A stretch of 64,000 bases of DNA, from NCBI GenBank assembly GCA_018401995.1, contig JAGYJR010000004.1, forward strand, positions 1-64,000. Direction: 5' to 3'. A program made the translations under genes and the position numbers. The first letter of the stretch is position 1. The number at the start of each line of letters is the position of its first letter. This document shows, piece after piece, positions 62,218 to 64,000 of the stretch. The notes beneath the pieces were generated by a model that saw only the letters and a list, made by a program, of their open reading frames with translations, searched no databases and was not told where the DNA came from. The DNA is from Flavobacterium sp. (GTDB lineage Bacteria > Bacteroidota > Bacteroidia > Flavobacteriales > Flavobacteriaceae).

Positions 62218-63468
62218 CTACATTCCTGTTCGAATAGCTTCCACTGGATCTAATTTTGAAGCGGTAATTGCAGGAATAATTCCAGAAATTAATCCGATAA
62301 CTACTGCTAAACTTGTTCCAACAAACATATTATAAGCACTCAGAACAAATTCAAAATCAAGTGCATGAGTTAAAACTAATGCAATAATCCACACCAAAAA
62401 CATTCCAATCAAACCACCAATTAGAGATAAAATTACAGCTTCAAATAAAAATTGGAATAAAATAAAACGATTTTTGGCTCCCAATGCTTTTTGAATTCCA
62501 ATTAAATTCGTTCGCTCTTTTACAGAAACAAACATAATATTAGCAATTCCAAAACCACCCACTAAAAGTGAAAATCCACTAATCAACCATCCAACTAAAT
62601 TCATTTGACCCACAATATTATCGATGAAATCAGTAAATCCAGAAAGCACATTGATGAAGAAGTTATCAATTTCACTAGATTTCACTCCTCTCAGACTTCT
62701 TAGTTTTTGGGTTAATTCTGCCTTAAATTCTTCCATATCAATCCCTTTTACTGGTTTTATCAAAATGGCAGGTGTCAAGGCTTTGTTGGTGTCACCATAT
62801 AATCGACGCAAGAAATTTACTGGTAGAAAAACGGCAACATCATTACTATCTCCAAAAGTAGATTGCCCTTGTTTTTTTAAAACACCAATTACAGTGAATC
62901 GCTGACCATACAAACGAATTTTCTTTCCTATAGGTTCAACATTATTGAATAATCCGGAAGCAACTTCACTTCCTATTACAATTACCGGAGAACCTGAATT
63001 AGACTCTGCTTCATTAAAGAATCGTCCACTTTCAATTTTTATAGGTTCAATATCTATAAATTCATTTGTAGATGGTTTTACTCGAATAGAATTTACAGTT
63101 TTATCTTCGTATTTTATGCTTTCATTACGAGTAAAAAGATTGAAAGACATTTTATCAACACCATTTACAGAGCGTTTAATGTATTCATATTCTTCGTAAG
63201 TAACATCAGGAAATTGTTGTCTCTTCCATCTTGGTATGTCAGAAGGACCAAAAGAAAAACGCATGAGATATACGGTATTTACATCCATATCACTCAAATC
63301 GCTTTTGATTTTTTTATCCATTGAATCTACCGCAGCCAAAACCGCAATAATAGAGAAAATACCAATAGTTACTCCTAACAACGACAATAATGTACGTAGT
63401 TTATTATTGCGAAGTGCATTAAGAGCAAACGCCAAACTTTCCTTTAGTAAGCGTAAATATAAAAGCAT
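62218..63468 (-). CDS. MacB/FtsX-type ABC transporter permease
   Basis: A 416-residue permease: an N-terminal helix in LAFALNALRNNKLRTLLSLLGVTIGIFSIIAVLAAVDS, a large periplasmic MacB-type domain (about 50-280), then three helices with GGFGIANIMFVSVKERTNLIGIQKALGAKNRFILFQFLFEAVILSLIGG and IPAITASKLDPVEAIRTGM. This architecture exports lipoproteins, peptides or drugs with a separate ATPase and adaptor. Neither is adjacent here. It is the first gene of a minus-strand unit whose next gene is the TonB receptor. Confidence 0.88.
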   Translation of the reverse strand: MLLYLRLLKESLAFALNALRNNKLRTLLSLLGVTIGIFSIIAVLAAVDSMDKKIKSDLSDMDVNTVYLMRFSFGPSDIPRWKRQQFPDVTYEEYEYIKRSVNGVDKMSFNLFTRNESIKYEDKTVNSIRVKPSTNEFIDIEPIKIESGRFFNEAESNSGSPVIVIGSEVASGLFNNVEPIGKKIRLYGQRFTVIGVLKKQGQSTFGDSNDVAVFLPVNFLRRLYGDTNKALTPAILIKPVKGIDMEEFKAELTQKLRSLRGVKSSEIDNFFINVLSGFTDFIDNIVGQMNLVGWLISGFSLLVGGFGIANIMFVSVKERTNLIGIQKALGAKNRFILFQFLFEAVILSLIGGLIGMFLVWIIALVLTHALDFEFVLSAYNMFVGTSLAVVIGLISGIIPAITASKLDPVEAIRTGM

Positions 63469-63567
63469 ATTTATGAAGTTATGTTTATAAGTAGTTTAAA
63501 AGGGAAAAATGTTACAAAGAATCTAAAAAAAGAATCCAAAAAAATAGTAAAAGACCTCAAATTAAGT

Positions 63568-63598
63568 TTGAAAGTTTTAATAAGTATACCTACTTTTG
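63568..63598 (+). promoter_or_regulatory. Promoter of purH
   Basis: TTG (63568-63570), 20 bases, TACTTTTG (63591-63598): full flavobacterial promoter match about 55 bases before the purH ATG. No riboswitch is visible in the short leader. Confidence 0.78.
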
Positions 63599-63654
63599 CA
63601 CAACGAAAACAACAACCTTATCTGAGTCAACTTCAGAATAATACAACTCAACAA

Positions 63655-64000
63655 ATGAACACAACAAAAAACATTCAAGCGGCTTTAATTTCGGTATTCG
63701 ACAAAACAGGTTTAGAACCTATTGTTAAAGCGCTTCACCAAAACCATGTAACCATTTATTCTACTGGCGGAACCGAAGCTTTTATCAAAGATTTAGGCAT
63801 TCCAGTGGTTGCTGTGGAAGACATTACGGATTTTCCTGAAATTTTAGGCGGAAGAGTAAAAACATTACATCCAAAAATTTTCGGAGGTATTTTAAACCGT
63901 CAAGACAATCCTAGTGATGTGAAACAAATGGAAGAATTTAACATTCCACAATTGGATTTGGTAATTGTAGATTTGTATCCATTTGAAAAAACAGTTGCTT
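63655..64000 (+). CDS. purH: AICAR transformylase / IMP cyclohydrolase, N-terminal part
   Basis: The first 115 codons of a gene that runs off the right edge. The protein begins MNTTKNIQAALISVFDKTGLEPIVKAL and continues with IYSTGGTEAFIKDLGIPVVAVEDITDFPEILGGRVKTLHPKIFGGIL and LDLVIVDLYPFEKTVA, the MGS-like IMP cyclohydrolase domain of PurH. It catalyses the last steps of IMP synthesis. The start ATG follows a full promoter and a 55-base leader. Confidence 0.95.
   Translation, partial: MNTTKNIQAALISVFDKTGLEPIVKALHQNHVTIYSTGGTEAFIKDLGIPVVAVEDITDFPEILGGRVKTLHPKIFGGILNRQDNPSDVKQMEEFNIPQLDLVIVDLYPFEKTVA

Overview
The window looks like a chromosomal segment of a Flavobacterium-type gliding bacterium (Bacteroidota, Flavobacteriaceae). 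It is AT-rich and carries lineage-typical genes: gldA, porT/sprT, tamL, GLPGLI and DUF5686 proteins, a fused DAHP synthase-chorismate mutase, and a membrane pyrophosphatase. Many genes have the Bacteroidota promoter pattern TTG-N18/21-TANNTTTG. I saw no rRNA, tRNA, CRISPR array, prophage or insertion sequence. The window is almost entirely core genome.

Layout. 0-8.5 kb, minus strand: partial queA, then an overlapping operon dtd, two DUF3857 genes (the second frame-broken), mazG-like, gdx/sugE, aroA; then rsgA and a small secreted protein. 8.5-11.3 kb: DAHP synthase-chorismate mutase behind a leader-peptide attenuator, divergent from gldA. 11.6-24.9 kb: a methionine/SAM block with metF, a two-piece metH, metZ, thrA, metX, metY and, on the plus strand, metK. 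24.9-30.7 kb: outer-membrane beta-barrel protein plus GLPGLI protein, a deoxynucleoside kinase operon and an AhpD-like protein. 30.7-37.3 kb: four-gene operon for N-glycan core breakdown (GH20, glycosylasparaginase, CutC, GH2 beta-mannosidase). 37.3-44.1 kb: membrane and soluble pyrophosphatases, DUF5686 protein, pdhB. 44.3-49.9 kb: a broken GldM-like gene, etfBA, bifunctional nuclease, a fused nucleoside transporter, a decayed zinc-ribbon gene. 50-59 kb: thyA/folA, menG, porT, an rRNA methyltransferase, tamL, fba, accD. 59-64 kb: secreted protein, TonB receptor, ABC permease, and the start of purH.

The most notable signal is regulatory. Inside one 12-kb methionine block I see a SAM-I (S-box) aptamer before metH-metF, a SAM-II aptamer before metK, and a Met/Cys-codon leader peptide with a matched terminator/antiterminator before metY-metX-thrA-metZ. 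A second tiny Cys-rich ORF follows that terminator. A separate Phe/Trp-containing leader peptide plus terminator precedes the aromatic-pathway entry enzyme. Another unusual feature is aroA, whose reading frame has absorbed five different intergenic-type repeats in frame. Three genes are broken by small indels; they may be true pseudogenes or sequencing errors.
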